A DNA stretch of 64,000 bases from Lachnospiraceae bacterium (lineage in GTDB: Bacteria > Bacillota > Clostridia > Lachnospirales > Lachnospiraceae), in NCBI GenBank assembly GCA_024695145.1, contig JAILIS010000032.1, forward strand, positions 186,001 through 250,000, in the 5' to 3' direction. A model generated the notes under the pieces. That model saw only the letters and a list, made by a program, of their open reading frames with translations. It did no database searches and was not told the DNA's origin. A program made the translations under genes and the position numbers. Below, piece after piece: positions 8,694-16,321 of this stretch. Positions within the stretch are counted from its first letter, which is position 1. Every line of letters begins with the position of its first letter.

Positions 8694-11406
8694 AGATCTC
8701 TTAATCGAATATTTACTCCCGTCAGTCGTTGCGGGACTGCTGTTCCTGCTGATCCTTGCGTCAGGCGGGTTCTGGCCCTTCGGGGGCGATACCATAGATT
8801 ACTATGACATGGCGCAGCAGGCCGATGTGTTTTATTACCACAATTACGACGAACTGCACGGCCTCAAGTCTTTTGTGTTTGACTGGTATACAAATCTGGG
8901 GCGGCCCATTCCCGGGCTTTCCGAGCCGTCGCTTTTTGACCTTATCCTGTATCTTATTCCGCGAAACCGTATACTTGAATGCATGTCGATCCTCATGATG
9001 ATCAAGATCATGGCGTGTGCGTTCTCGATGAATCTGTTTATCAAAGATGTGAACGGAAAGCTTCCGTATTGTTTCAGGCTGATCCTTGCCGCAGGATACG
9101 GAATGTGCGGATTCGTACTCGTAAACTACACCATACCTCAATGGATAGACATGGCTGCGATCGTGCCTCTGGTTTTGATGTTCGGCCAGCGCGCACTTAA
9201 GACCGGACAGATACTGGGCCTTTCGGCAACCGTATTTCTCATCATGCTTGATGACTATTATTTCGGCATTCAGATGCTGACGATAGTCTTTCTTACCGGA
9301 GGCTTCTTCTGTACACTGAAACTGATCGGAAATAAAAGATCGGGAAGGAAGAATGACCTTTATGTATTCCGCTTTGCGCTCGGCTGTATTATCGGAGTGT
9401 GTCTGTCCGCCTTCTCGTTCATTCCGGATATAGCATTCAATCTGACCTCCGCAAGATTCGGGTTCGGAGGGGAAGATGGCGGACTGCTTGATACTTATAT
9501 GACAATCCTTCGGACAATACAGCCGGCCTATCTGTCGAGATGGTTTTCACTCGCAGCGCTTGCATTTCCGGCAGCTCTTGCCGCATACGGTTTTTTCGGG
9601 GCAGTAAGAAAAAGGGATCTTATGAGTGCGCTCTACGGTCTTGGCTGTATTTTCATGACGGTATCACAGCTCTTTTTGGAAAGCATCCATCTGATGCTGC
9701 ACTTCGGTTCATACGTCAACTATCCGGTCAGAAACGGTTTTATGATCTACTGTATCGTTGCCGGTATCGCGGCGGCATACTACAAAAGCCCGGAAGAAGA
9801 TGAACGTGAAAACGGCATGATACGGCGGATCGTAACTGCGGGAGCAGTGGTTTTTTCTTTACTGTTCGCGTTCCTTTTCAGGATGTGGTACAAAGCTCAT
9901 GCCGGCATGAGTGCGCAAAGGGTTTTATTAATAACAATGTTATTTATGATCGTATGTTTTGCGATACACACAGGACTTATATATGCAAAGAAAGGAAGAT
10001 ATTCGGATCTGTCCGTTATACTCTGGACAGCCGAGATCATAATGATAGGGACGGTCCTGATAGGAAAGCCCGTTTATGATACGGATCTCGGAAACGATCC
10101 CGAACAGGAGGGAGAGTACATCAGGATCACGGACCAGCTGACGGAGAGTCTGGAAGGAGTTCTTGAGACCGGAGACGATGCGAAGACATACAGGATCAAG
10201 AACCCGGATACGACACTTAACGCCAACTACGGAGCGATAATGAGACGTGAGACTCTCACCGGCTGGACAAGCTTTGCGACAGCATCGCAGATAGCGGGAG
10301 CGGTATGTCTCGGCTATTCGAACCAGTACACAAGGATTCTTGATTCGGGCGGGACATGTTTTTCGGATGCCCTTTTACACATCACGGATACGGTCAGCCT
10401 GGAAGAGCTTGATGAAAAACTGTATGACAGGATCGCATCGACAACCGTTGTCACGGATCACACAACGAAGGAAAGCGCACAATACAATCTGTATAAAAAC
10501 AGGTTCGTTATGCCGTATGCACTTCCCGTATATGATGCATCGATGCTCGCAGGTCACGATCCCGATATCGTAAAGCTCGTCAATTCATACGCACACGCTC
10601 TCGGGTCCGAAACGGATATTGCCGCATATATCACTGAGGAGCCGTCTGTTGACAGCAGTCCCTCCCGTGAGATAAGAACGTATAATGTCCCGGTAGAGGG
10701 CAAAAAGACTTTGTATCTTCGCGGCGACTGTATCGATAAGGATTATTACAACACGAAGATAACAGTCAACGGGAACACGGTTAAGATCCCGAGCATCAGG
10801 GAGGCGGATAACGAACTGTTCCCGGCACATTTTAATAACAATACGGTACCGCTCGGATCGTTTGACGATGAAGAGGCCGTGATCGGGGTCGACATGGATA
10901 TTTCAGATCCGGAGTGCAGGTATGAGTATGTCATATTTGAGATAGACAGGGATGCACTTTCGGATCTTTGCGAAAAGCTTTCGGAAATAAAAGAGAATGT
11001 CGTGCAGGGCAGGCGCAGCCTTGATATAACGGTTGAAGGGCATGACGATGATCATGAAGGTATCCTTATCCCGGTTCCTTACAATGACGGCTGGAGTGCT
11101 TCGGCCGACGGACAGGAGATACAGATACAGGATGTGCTCGGACTGTTTATGTATATCCCGGCAGCAAATGCCGCGCATATCCATATGGCATATTTTCCGC
11201 CTTATATGGCCGCGGGACTTATCATCTCGGCGGTATCACTCGTCCTTTTGGCGATCATCCTTATTTATGATAAGAAAAAGGCCGCCGCGGTAAATACCGC
11301 CGACTCGGCCCTGTCAGTGATCTATTCGGTTGCGTTTGCCGCATTTTTCGCCCTGATATATCTTATTCCGGTCATATTTGCGGCGCTGAGTCTGATACGA
11401 CCTTAA
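8674..11406 (+). CDS. YfhO-family membrane protein (probable GT-C-type glycosyltransferase)
   Basis: A very hydrophobic N-terminal half with about a dozen membrane helices, a large extracytoplasmic part (about residues 480-850) and a last pair of helices at the C terminus fit the YfhO family (around 850-900 aa). In B. subtilis YfhO works with the GT2 enzyme CsbB to add sugar to lipoteichoic acid outside the cell. An ATG at 8641 is in frame but would overlap the previous gene by 53 bases; the GTG used here has AAAAGG ten bases upstream and puts the basic stretch RAKKCR right before the first helix. It ends the glycan operon, six bases from the convergent PilZ gene. The acceptor is unknown. Confidence 0.82.
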   Translation: MRAKKCRDLLIEYLLPSVVAGLLFLLILASGGFWPFGGDTIDYYDMAQQADVFYYHNYDELHGLKSFVFDWYTNLGRPIPGLSEPSLFDLILYLIPRNRILECMSILMMIKIMACAFSMNLFIKDVNGKLPYCFRLILAAGYGMCGFVLVNYTIPQWIDMAAIVPLVLMFGQRALKTGQILGLSATVFLIMLDDYYFGIQMLTIVFLTGGFFCTLKLIGNKRSGRKNDLYVFRFALGCIIGVCLSAFSFIPDIAFNLTSARFGFGGEDGGLLDTYMTILRTIQPAYLSRWFSLAALAFPAALAAYGFFGAVRKRDLMSALYGLGCIFMTVSQLFLESIHLMLHFGSYVNYPVRNGFMIYCIVAGIAAAYYKSPEEDERENGMIRRIVTAGAVVFSLLFAFLFRMWYKAHAGMSAQRVLLITMLFMIVCFAIHTGLIYAKKGRYSDLSVILWTAEIIMIGTVLIGKPVYDTDLGNDPEQEGEYIRITDQLTESLEGVLETGDDAKTYRIKNPDTTLNANYGAIMRRETLTGWTSFATASQIAGAVCLGYSNQYTRILDSGGTCFSDALLHITDTVSLEELDEKLYDRIASTTVVTDHTTKESAQYNLYKNRFVMPYALPVYDASMLAGHDPDIVKLVNSYAHALGSETDIAAYITEEPSVDSSPSREIRTYNVPVEGKKTLYLRGDCIDKDYYNTKITVNGNTVKIPSIREADNELFPAHFNNNTVPLGSFDDEEAVIGVDMDISDPECRYEYVIFEIDRDALSDLCEKLSEIKENVVQGRRSLDITVEGHDDDHEGILIPVPYNDGWSASADGQEIQIQDVLGLFMYIPAANAAHIHMAYFPPYMAAGLIISAVSLVLLAIILIYDKKKAAAVNTADSALSVIYSVAFAAFFALIYLIPVIFAALSLIRP

Positions 11407-11412
11407 GCATTT

Positions 11413-11757
11413 TCAGAGAGTTTGCGAAAAATCATCCAGCATCTGTTTGACACTCGGAGAAATGGATACGAATTCACACCCGTAGCGATAGCTTTCTTTA
11501 TCGATAGCCGAGCTTCTGATCACCCGGACATCGGTGATGATCTGCGGGTACTCGGGTGAAAGTTCGATATTGGCGATAAAATAATATCCGACGGGAAGTA
11601 TGCATTTGCTTATGAAACCGATCCCCATCGAAGAGATGTCGATAACCTCGACATCAAGATCCAGATCCATTATCGTATTGGTGTTTTCCTTGTACAGATT
11701 GGAAATGGAAAGCTTAATACCGACCGGCAGGCGCCGATCCTGTCTTTTTTCTTTCAT
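11413..11757 (-). CDS. PilZ domain protein (cyclic-di-GMP receptor candidate)
   Basis: This small protein (114 aa from the chosen start) carries the two PilZ signatures: an Arg-rich switch KRQDRR at the N terminus and DISSMGIGF in the barrel (consensus D/NxSxxG). PilZ proteins bind cyclic-di-GMP and pass the signal to motility, exopolysaccharide or secretion partners. The open frame extends 13 codons further upstream, but the ATG at 11757 has AGGAG five bases before it and starts directly before the RxxxR switch, as in other single-domain PilZ proteins. It is transcribed towards the YfhO gene and away from the HAD gene. Together with the EAL and HD-GYP genes further right it shows active cyclic-di-GMP signalling in this organism. 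Confidence 0.83.
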   Translation of the reverse strand: MKEKRQDRRLPVGIKLSISNLYKENTNTIMDLDLDVEVIDISSMGIGFISKCILPVGYYFIANIELSPEYPQIITDVRVIRSSAIDKESYRYGCEFVSISPSVKQMLDDFSQTL

Positions 11758-11780
11758 GGCGACTCCTGTAAAAAATACTC

Positions 11781-11809
11781 TTGAACAATTTATCACATTT
11801 TCTTATTAT
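11781..11809 (+). promoter_or_regulatory. Sigma-A promoter of the HAD gene
   Basis: TTGAAC at 11781-11786 and TATTAT at 11804-11809 are separated by exactly 17 bases. Transcription would start near 11816, about 30 bases before the HAD start codon. It is interleaved with the promoter of the PilZ gene on the other strand. Confidence 0.65.
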
Positions 11810-11815
11810 GAACAA
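11787..11815 (-). promoter_or_regulatory. Sigma-A promoter of the PilZ gene
   Basis: Read on the minus strand, TTGTTC (11815-11810) and TAAATT (11792-11787) are spaced by 17 bases. Transcription would start near 11780, shortly before the AGGAG site. Its -10 lies inside the spacer of the plus-strand promoter, so the two cannot be occupied at the same time. Confidence 0.6.
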
Positions 11816-11847
11816 GATTGATAATATATGATTTTGAGGAAAAAGAT

Positions 11848-12456
11848 ATGATCAAAACAATAGTTTTTGACATGGGGAATGTACTTGTACATTTCAGATG
11901 GCGTGAACTTTATCATGAGATGGGGCTTTACGGGGAACGCTTTGACCGCATGGCGGCAGCTACGGTATATGATCCCGTGTGGAATGAGATCGACAGAGGC
12001 GGCATCAGTGATGATGAGATGCTCGCAGCGTTTATCAAAAATGCGCCCGAGCTGGAAGAAGAGATGAAAGATCTCATGTATAACCGGTTCTCCGGGTATC
12101 TGAAGAAATTTGATTATACCGATGCATGGATCGACGCAGCCGTATCGGCAGGGTACAGAACATACATACTCTCGAATTTCTCACGTAAGGCTTTTGAAGT
12201 ATCGGCAAAAGAACTTGACTATGTGTCAAAGGTCGACGGTGCTGTGATCTCATACAGGATAGGAATGATCAAACCGGAGCCGGAGATATACAGATATCTT
12301 ATCGATACATATGATGTTATTCCCGAAGAGGCTGTTTTTATCGATGACAACGAGGATAACATCGAGGCAGCAAAACAGTTCGGATTCAATACGGTACTGT
12401 TTTGTGACAAGGCGTCGGCGGATGAGGAACTGTCACGTATGGGAGTGGTGCTTTGA
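11848..12456 (+). CDS. HAD-superfamily hydrolase, subfamily IA
   Basis: All four HAD motifs are present: FDMGNVLV at residues 7-14 (nucleophile Asp), LSNFS (motif II Ser) near 113, Lys in MIKPEPEIY (motif III) near 141, and FIDDNEDNI (motif IV) near 166. The alpha-helical cap between motifs I and II puts it in subfamily IA, like YihX/epoxide-hydrolase-N-type phosphatases that act on small phosphorylated metabolites such as sugar phosphates. An upstream in-frame ATG at 11818 exists, but GAGGA seven bases before the ATG used here and the motif I position both favour the shorter protein of 202 aa. The stop overlaps the VanZ start in a TTGA junction, so both are likely made together. The substrate is unknown. 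Confidence 0.83.
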   Translation: MIKTIVFDMGNVLVHFRWRELYHEMGLYGERFDRMAAATVYDPVWNEIDRGGISDDEMLAAFIKNAPELEEEMKDLMYNRFSGYLKKFDYTDAWIDAAVSAGYRTYILSNFSRKAFEVSAKELDYVSKVDGAVISYRIGMIKPEPEIYRYLIDTYDVIPEEAVFIDDNEDNIEAAKQFGFNTVLFCDKASADEELSRMGVVL

Positions 12457-13052
12457 GTAATACATACAGGATAATGGATGCATACAGAAATTTTGCACGC
12501 CGTAACCCTGCTGTGTTCATCACCTTCAACCTTATCTTTTCGATACTGTGGATATCTGTCATCATGGGGTTTTCCGGTGAGGATGCAGATATTTCCGGTC
12601 TGCGTTCCGCCAGGATACTTGTGGGCCTGATCAACACGATAGCACCGGAAGCCGATGTTACACTTGATAATTATGAATCCCTCGAAGCACTTGAGAATTC
12701 GGAAAAGGTTATACGCAAAACAGCGCATATGATCGAGTACGGTGTCCTTGCTTTTTTCGTGTGGGCGGTATTGTTCGGATTTGCCGATCTGCGCAGAAGA
12801 TATGCCTATATCATCCCGGTGATATTTTCCGCCGCAGTCGGTGCTTTGGACGAGCGACACCAGACTGCCGTCCGGGGAAGATACGGCACATGGATAGATG
12901 TGTGTGTTGATGCGGCGGGGGCAGTGATCGCGGTATTTACGGCTTATGCTCTGACGAAGCGCTATCGTGATCTGAAGAGGATGCTTGACCGGGATCCCGG
13001 CCTGAGAGCTTCATCGCATATCTGTGAAGACAGTACAGCAGATAGGCGGTAA
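12453..13052 (+). CDS. VanZ-family membrane protein
   Basis: The VanZ signature is clear: RKTAHMIEYGVLAFF (about 86-100), then DERHQ and GRYGTWIDVCVDAAGAV (about 132-158), spread over four or five hydrophobic segments. VanZ-type proteins are integral membrane proteins; VanZ itself gives low teicoplanin resistance, but most family members, including this one, have no known function. The start is TTG with GGGAG seven bases upstream, overlapping the stop of the HAD gene, so the two form an operon. The last 39 codons overlap a small gene on the other strand, a tail-to-tail overlap of about 116 bases. Confidence 0.8.
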   Translation: MSNTYRIMDAYRNFARRNPAVFITFNLIFSILWISVIMGFSGEDADISGLRSARILVGLINTIAPEADVTLDNYESLEALENSEKVIRKTAHMIEYGVLAFFVWAVLFGFADLRRRYAYIIPVIFSAAVGALDERHQTAVRGRYGTWIDVCVDAAGAVIAVFTAYALTKRYRDLKRMLDRDPGLRASSHICEDSTADRR

Positions 13053-13200
13053 CGGGCACGAAGATCGTGCAGGCGACACAGCCCTTAAACAGGGTCATCG
13101 TAGCCGAGCTGTCAAAGATCGCGGCCAGAAATGTTGCGACATACAGCCCCACCAGTACTACAATACATATAACGGCAAGTATTCGTTTTAAGTTATTCAT
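12937..13200 (-). CDS. Small two-helix membrane protein, antisense to the vanZ-like 3' end
   Basis: The 87-residue product starts with MNNLKRILAVICIVVLVGLY, a helix, then a short loop AAIFDSSATMTLFKG and a second helix ending YLLYCLHRYA, then a polar tail of about 20 residues. I recall small proteins of this pattern (KR-x-LA-x-I-x-x-x-x-LVGLY...IFDSP..M.LF) from many Lachnospiraceae, which is why I take it as real rather than as a shadow of vanZ. No strong ribosome binding site is visible, which lowers confidence. Function unknown. Its 3' end overlaps the convergent VanZ-like gene, so the two transcripts can pair. Confidence 0.6.
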   Translation of the reverse strand: MNNLKRILAVICIVVLVGLYVATFLAAIFDSSATMTLFKGCVACTIFVPVTAYLLYCLHRYAMKLSGRDPGQASSSDHDSASSEHKP

Positions 13201-13229
13201 GATATAAGTTTACCACATTATCACGGGTA

Positions 13230-13258
13230 TTGCACCGCAACGGTTTTCGGCTTACTAT
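13230..13258 (+). promoter_or_regulatory. Sigma-A promoter of the TPR-like gene
   Basis: TTGCAC at 13230-13235 and TACTAT at 13253-13258 have a 17-base spacer. The predicted start near 13265 leaves a leader of about 30 bases with GGAG seven bases before the ATG at 13296. Confidence 0.6.
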
Positions 13259-13295
13259 ATATACTGTGAAGCATATCCTTACCTGGAGATAAAGG

Positions 13296-14900
13296 ATGAT
13301 CTTTTTTGAACTGTACAGACAACTGGATATCCGCGTGTTCCAGACCATATCGGCTGTTGACCAGACATACGGGTCATGCGCAAAATATGTGTTTGACGGG
13401 GATTCGCTCGTCCTTCTCGGAATGGATCATTCGGTGAGGCTCGATATACTCACGAAAGAGATCAGTAAAGACAGCCCGATAAGGAACTGGGATTTTGAGA
13501 ATGAGACCGTTATGTGGTTTGCGGAAGATTCTGCGGAGGCCGCACTTATACGTCTCATCAATGACGCATACCGTAAATGGATGCAGCTGGACGTCAACAT
13601 ATCCGAAGAATACTTCGTCATGGAGCTTGAGCAGGTCAATCAGATGCTCGCGGGGTATGATCTGCGGATATTTGCGGATAACAGCGGGATGTCCATTTTC
13701 AGGTCGGATGCGGAAGATGTTGACGAGTTTACTTTTGAACGGGCTATAGGCCTTATCATGGAGGTCGACGATAACCGCATGGATGAGGGGGCGATCTCAC
13801 AGCTGATCAATGAGGCCCTTTATTTCCGCAGTCTCGACCGCTTCGAGGAGGCTACGGTCCGTCTTGAGAAGGTGGTCAGGTACGTTGACCATACACTTCC
13901 GATATATACCCATACGGTGTTCACGCTCGCCGAGACTTATTATTTCATGGGTAATTATGAACGTGCCGTAATGCTTTATTACAGAGTCAATCTCAGTTTT
14001 ATCGAAGATGAGGAAGACTTCTACCTGCATCTCGGACATGCGCTTGTGGATGCCAAAATGAAGAAGTATGACAGGCATCTTCGCATATACTATCACAGTC
14101 TCCTTGACAGTGAGTTTGCAGACACCCACAGGCAGGCCGTGGCGGCAGCCAAGGCCAGTGTGGCCCAGGTCTTTGAAGAGTACGAAGTGACCTGTGCACA
14201 GATGGGGCGTACAAAATACCAGGAATTTCGCAGTCATCTTCCCGCCGGGGCGGATGAGATCGATGAGATAATCGAGGAATATGACAATTCCGAAGGTCCC
14301 CAGACCGAGATACATAAACAGTACGAGGGATTTAAGCTTTCGGAGCCGGGGGCTGCCGCGGGAAAAGACCAGAATTCCGTGAACGAACGGCTAAGCGTTG
14401 CTCTTGATTATTATCTTACGGGAGAGTATCAGAAGGCTTTTGAACTCTATTGCAGACTTGTATCACAGACAGATCCGAATTCCGATTTCTATACGTGGAT
14501 CAATCTGCAGCTCGGTAAGCTGTATTGCTTTTTCGATGAGCCCGCGAGAGCCGTCGGTGTACTTGACGAATGCGATCCGCGAAGGTTCGGTGTGGTATAC
14601 AGGCTTGAGGATTTTCTCATCCTTTATCAGCATGCTCACATAGTCGCAGAGGATTTCGAGAGTGATGACAGGTTCAGAAAGCTTGTAAGAGGCCGGATGG
14701 ATCCGTATTATGCGCAGTATGACAGGACATACAATGAGCTGAGGACGGACAGGAAGCTCATGCGCAGTTTCAGGGTATATGAGAAAGACTGTATGGAAGA
14801 TACGAAATACGAATTCCGCGACATCCTGAATGACGGAAACAGGAAAAGAGGCGGATTTTTTGGACTGTTCCAAAGAAGGACCGATGACGGTGACGATTGA
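13296..14900 (+). CDS. Hypothetical protein with TPR-like repeats
   Basis: The product (534 aa) has no membrane segment. Residues about 165-250 (EALYFRSLDRFEEATVRLEKV, FTLAETYYFMGNYERAVMLYYRV) and 370-440 (LDYYLTGEYQKAFELYCRLV, LGKLYCFFDEPARAVGVLDE) read as two groups of tetratricopeptide-like helices joined by an acidic linker. The first 160 residues look like a separate mixed domain I cannot name. The C terminus is basic then acidic (GNRKRGGFFGLFQRRTDDGDD). It has its own promoter and is followed by another promoter, so it is probably transcribed alone. A protein-protein interaction role is the only inference the sequence supports. Confidence 0.68.
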   Translation: MIFFELYRQLDIRVFQTISAVDQTYGSCAKYVFDGDSLVLLGMDHSVRLDILTKEISKDSPIRNWDFENETVMWFAEDSAEAALIRLINDAYRKWMQLDVNISEEYFVMELEQVNQMLAGYDLRIFADNSGMSIFRSDAEDVDEFTFERAIGLIMEVDDNRMDEGAISQLINEALYFRSLDRFEEATVRLEKVVRYVDHTLPIYTHTVFTLAETYYFMGNYERAVMLYYRVNLSFIEDEEDFYLHLGHALVDAKMKKYDRHLRIYYHSLLDSEFADTHRQAVAAAKASVAQVFEEYEVTCAQMGRTKYQEFRSHLPAGADEIDEIIEEYDNSEGPQTEIHKQYEGFKLSEPGAAAGKDQNSVNERLSVALDYYLTGEYQKAFELYCRLVSQTDPNSDFYTWINLQLGKLYCFFDEPARAVGVLDECDPRRFGVVYRLEDFLILYQHAHIVAEDFESDDRFRKLVRGRMDPYYAQYDRTYNELRTDRKLMRSFRVYEKDCMEDTKYEFRDILNDGNRKRGGFFGLFQRRTDDGDD

Positions 14901-14925
14901 TACATGTGTATTTGTGTGATAAAAT
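14897..14925 (+). promoter_or_regulatory. Sigma-A promoter of the SPFH gene
   Basis: TTGATA at 14897-14902, 17-base spacer, TAAAAT at 14920-14925. The -35 box overlaps the stop codon region of the previous gene. The leader is about 30 bases and carries TAGGAGG six bases before the ATG. Confidence 0.65.
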
Positions 14926-14961
14926 TGTAGCACTATTATTGTATTTTTAGGAGGTATCAGA

Positions 14962-16239
14962 ATGGGATTAATTCAAGCAATTGCTGGTGCAGCAGGCGGT
15001 GCTCTGGCCGATCAGTGGAGAGAGTTCTTCTATTGTGAATCCATACCTGCCGATGTGATCGTAACAAAAGGATCCAAGAAGATCGACGGAAAGCGTTCTT
15101 CAAACACGAAAGGGCATGACAATATCATCAGTAACGGATCTGTCATTGCTGTTGCCGACGGGCAGTGCATGCTGATAGTCGAGCAGGGAAAGGTTGTTGA
15201 TCTTTGTGCGGATCCCGGTGAATATGTTTACGATACTTCAACGGAGCCCAGTATCTTCTACGGTAAACTGTCTGATTCGATCGTTGAGACGTTCAAACAA
15301 ATCGGAAAGCGTTTTACATTCGGCGGTGATACGGGCAAGGATCAGAGAGTATACTATGTCAATACCAAAGAGATCCCCGGCAACAAGTACGGAACCGCCA
15401 ATCCGGTGCCTTTCCGCGTAGTTGACAAAAACATAGGACTGGATGTTGACATCACGATAAGATGCCACGGAGAATATTCCTACAAAGTTGAGGATCCCAT
15501 TCTGTTCTACACAAACGTAGCGGGTAACGTTACCGATTCATACACAAGAGATGAGATCGACGGACAGCTTAAGAGTGAGCTTCTGACAGCTCTTCAGCCG
15601 GCTTTTGCGAAGATAAGCGATATGGGTATCAGGTACAGCGCACTTCCCGGACATACCGAGGAGATGTCGGATGCTCTTAATGAAGTACTGACTAAGAAAT
15701 GGAGAGAGCTCAGGGGTATCAGGATCGTTTCCTTCGGTGTAAGCTCCGTTACCGCTCCCGAAGATCAGGAGCAGATGATAAGAGACCTTCAGAAGGCAGC
15801 TGTTATGCGCGATCCGAGCATGGGCGCGGCTACGCTTGTCGGAGCACAGGCCGATGCAATGAAGGCAGCTGCAAGCAACACATCCGCAGGTCCGATGATG
15901 GCATTTGCCGGAATGAACATGGCAGCAGGCGCCGGCGGAATGAATGCCACCAATCTTTACCAGATGGCAGGATCCCAGCAGCAGGCAGCTCCCGCAGCAG
16001 CACCTGCAGGCGGATGGACATGCGAATGCGGCACGGTCAATACGGGCAAGTTCTGCAGTAATTGCGGTAAACCCGCTCCCGCTCCCGCGAATGAGTGGAC
16101 ATGCGAATGCGGTACGGTCAATACTGGCAAGTTCTGCAGCAACTGCGGTAAACCCGCACCTGCAGGCGAATGGACATGCGAATGCGGAGCCAAAAACACA
16201 GGCAAGTTCTGCGGCTCATGCGGCAAACCGAGACCGTAA
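14962..16239 (+). CDS. SPFH-domain protein (YdjI-like) with three C-terminal zinc ribbons
   Basis: Residues about 20-290 match the SPFH/virion-core-like group represented by B. subtilis YdjI: GLIQAIAGAAGGALADQWREFFYCE at the very start, then the band-7-like strands and helix ending near PEDQEQMIRDLQKAAVM. A Met/Ala/Gly-rich linker follows (about 290-350), then three near-identical CxC...CxxC ribbons (WTCECG..NTGKFCSNCGKP) that should each bind one zinc. Relatives usually end with one or two ribbons. YdjI-like proteins are linked to membrane stress (with PspA-type proteins in B. subtilis); the partner genes are not adjacent here. The gene has its own promoter and terminator, so it is a single-gene unit. 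Confidence 0.83.
   Translation: MGLIQAIAGAAGGALADQWREFFYCESIPADVIVTKGSKKIDGKRSSNTKGHDNIISNGSVIAVADGQCMLIVEQGKVVDLCADPGEYVYDTSTEPSIFYGKLSDSIVETFKQIGKRFTFGGDTGKDQRVYYVNTKEIPGNKYGTANPVPFRVVDKNIGLDVDITIRCHGEYSYKVEDPILFYTNVAGNVTDSYTRDEIDGQLKSELLTALQPAFAKISDMGIRYSALPGHTEEMSDALNEVLTKKWRELRGIRIVSFGVSSVTAPEDQEQMIRDLQKAAVMRDPSMGAATLVGAQADAMKAAASNTSAGPMMAFAGMNMAAGAGGMNATNLYQMAGSQQQAAPAAAPAGGWTCECGTVNTGKFCSNCGKPAPAPANEWTCECGTVNTGKFCSNCGKPAPAGEWTCECGAKNTGKFCGSCGKPRP
16015..16236 (+). repeat. Three tandem copies of a 66-81 bp zinc-ribbon unit
   Basis: Units begin at 16015, 16096 and 16171. Each encodes WTCECG...NTGKFC..CGKP; the first two are nearly identical at DNA level, the third differs in four codons. 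The linkers are Ala/Pro. The pattern points to recent in-frame duplication. Confidence 0.85.
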
Positions 16240-16263
16240 CACTTTAAAATGTAAATATGATAT

Positions 16264-16294
16264 GAGCCCCGGATCGATGACCGGGGCTCTTTTT
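16264..16294 (+). terminator. Rho-independent terminator after the SPFH gene
   Basis: A perfect 9-bp stem (GAGCCCCGG at 16264-16272 with CCGGGGCTC at 16281-16289), an 8-base loop and TTTTT. The reverse side lacks a clear T run, so it serves mainly the plus strand, although the convergent gene ends 28 bases further on. Confidence 0.88.
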
Positions 16295-16321
16295 GTCATC
16301 TTAATTTATAAAACGTTCTTT

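Noticed and set aside
11409..11423. CATTTTCAGAGAGTT as a second CodY box
   Set aside because: It matches 12 of 15 positions but lies between the 3' ends of two convergent genes, where it cannot control a promoter.
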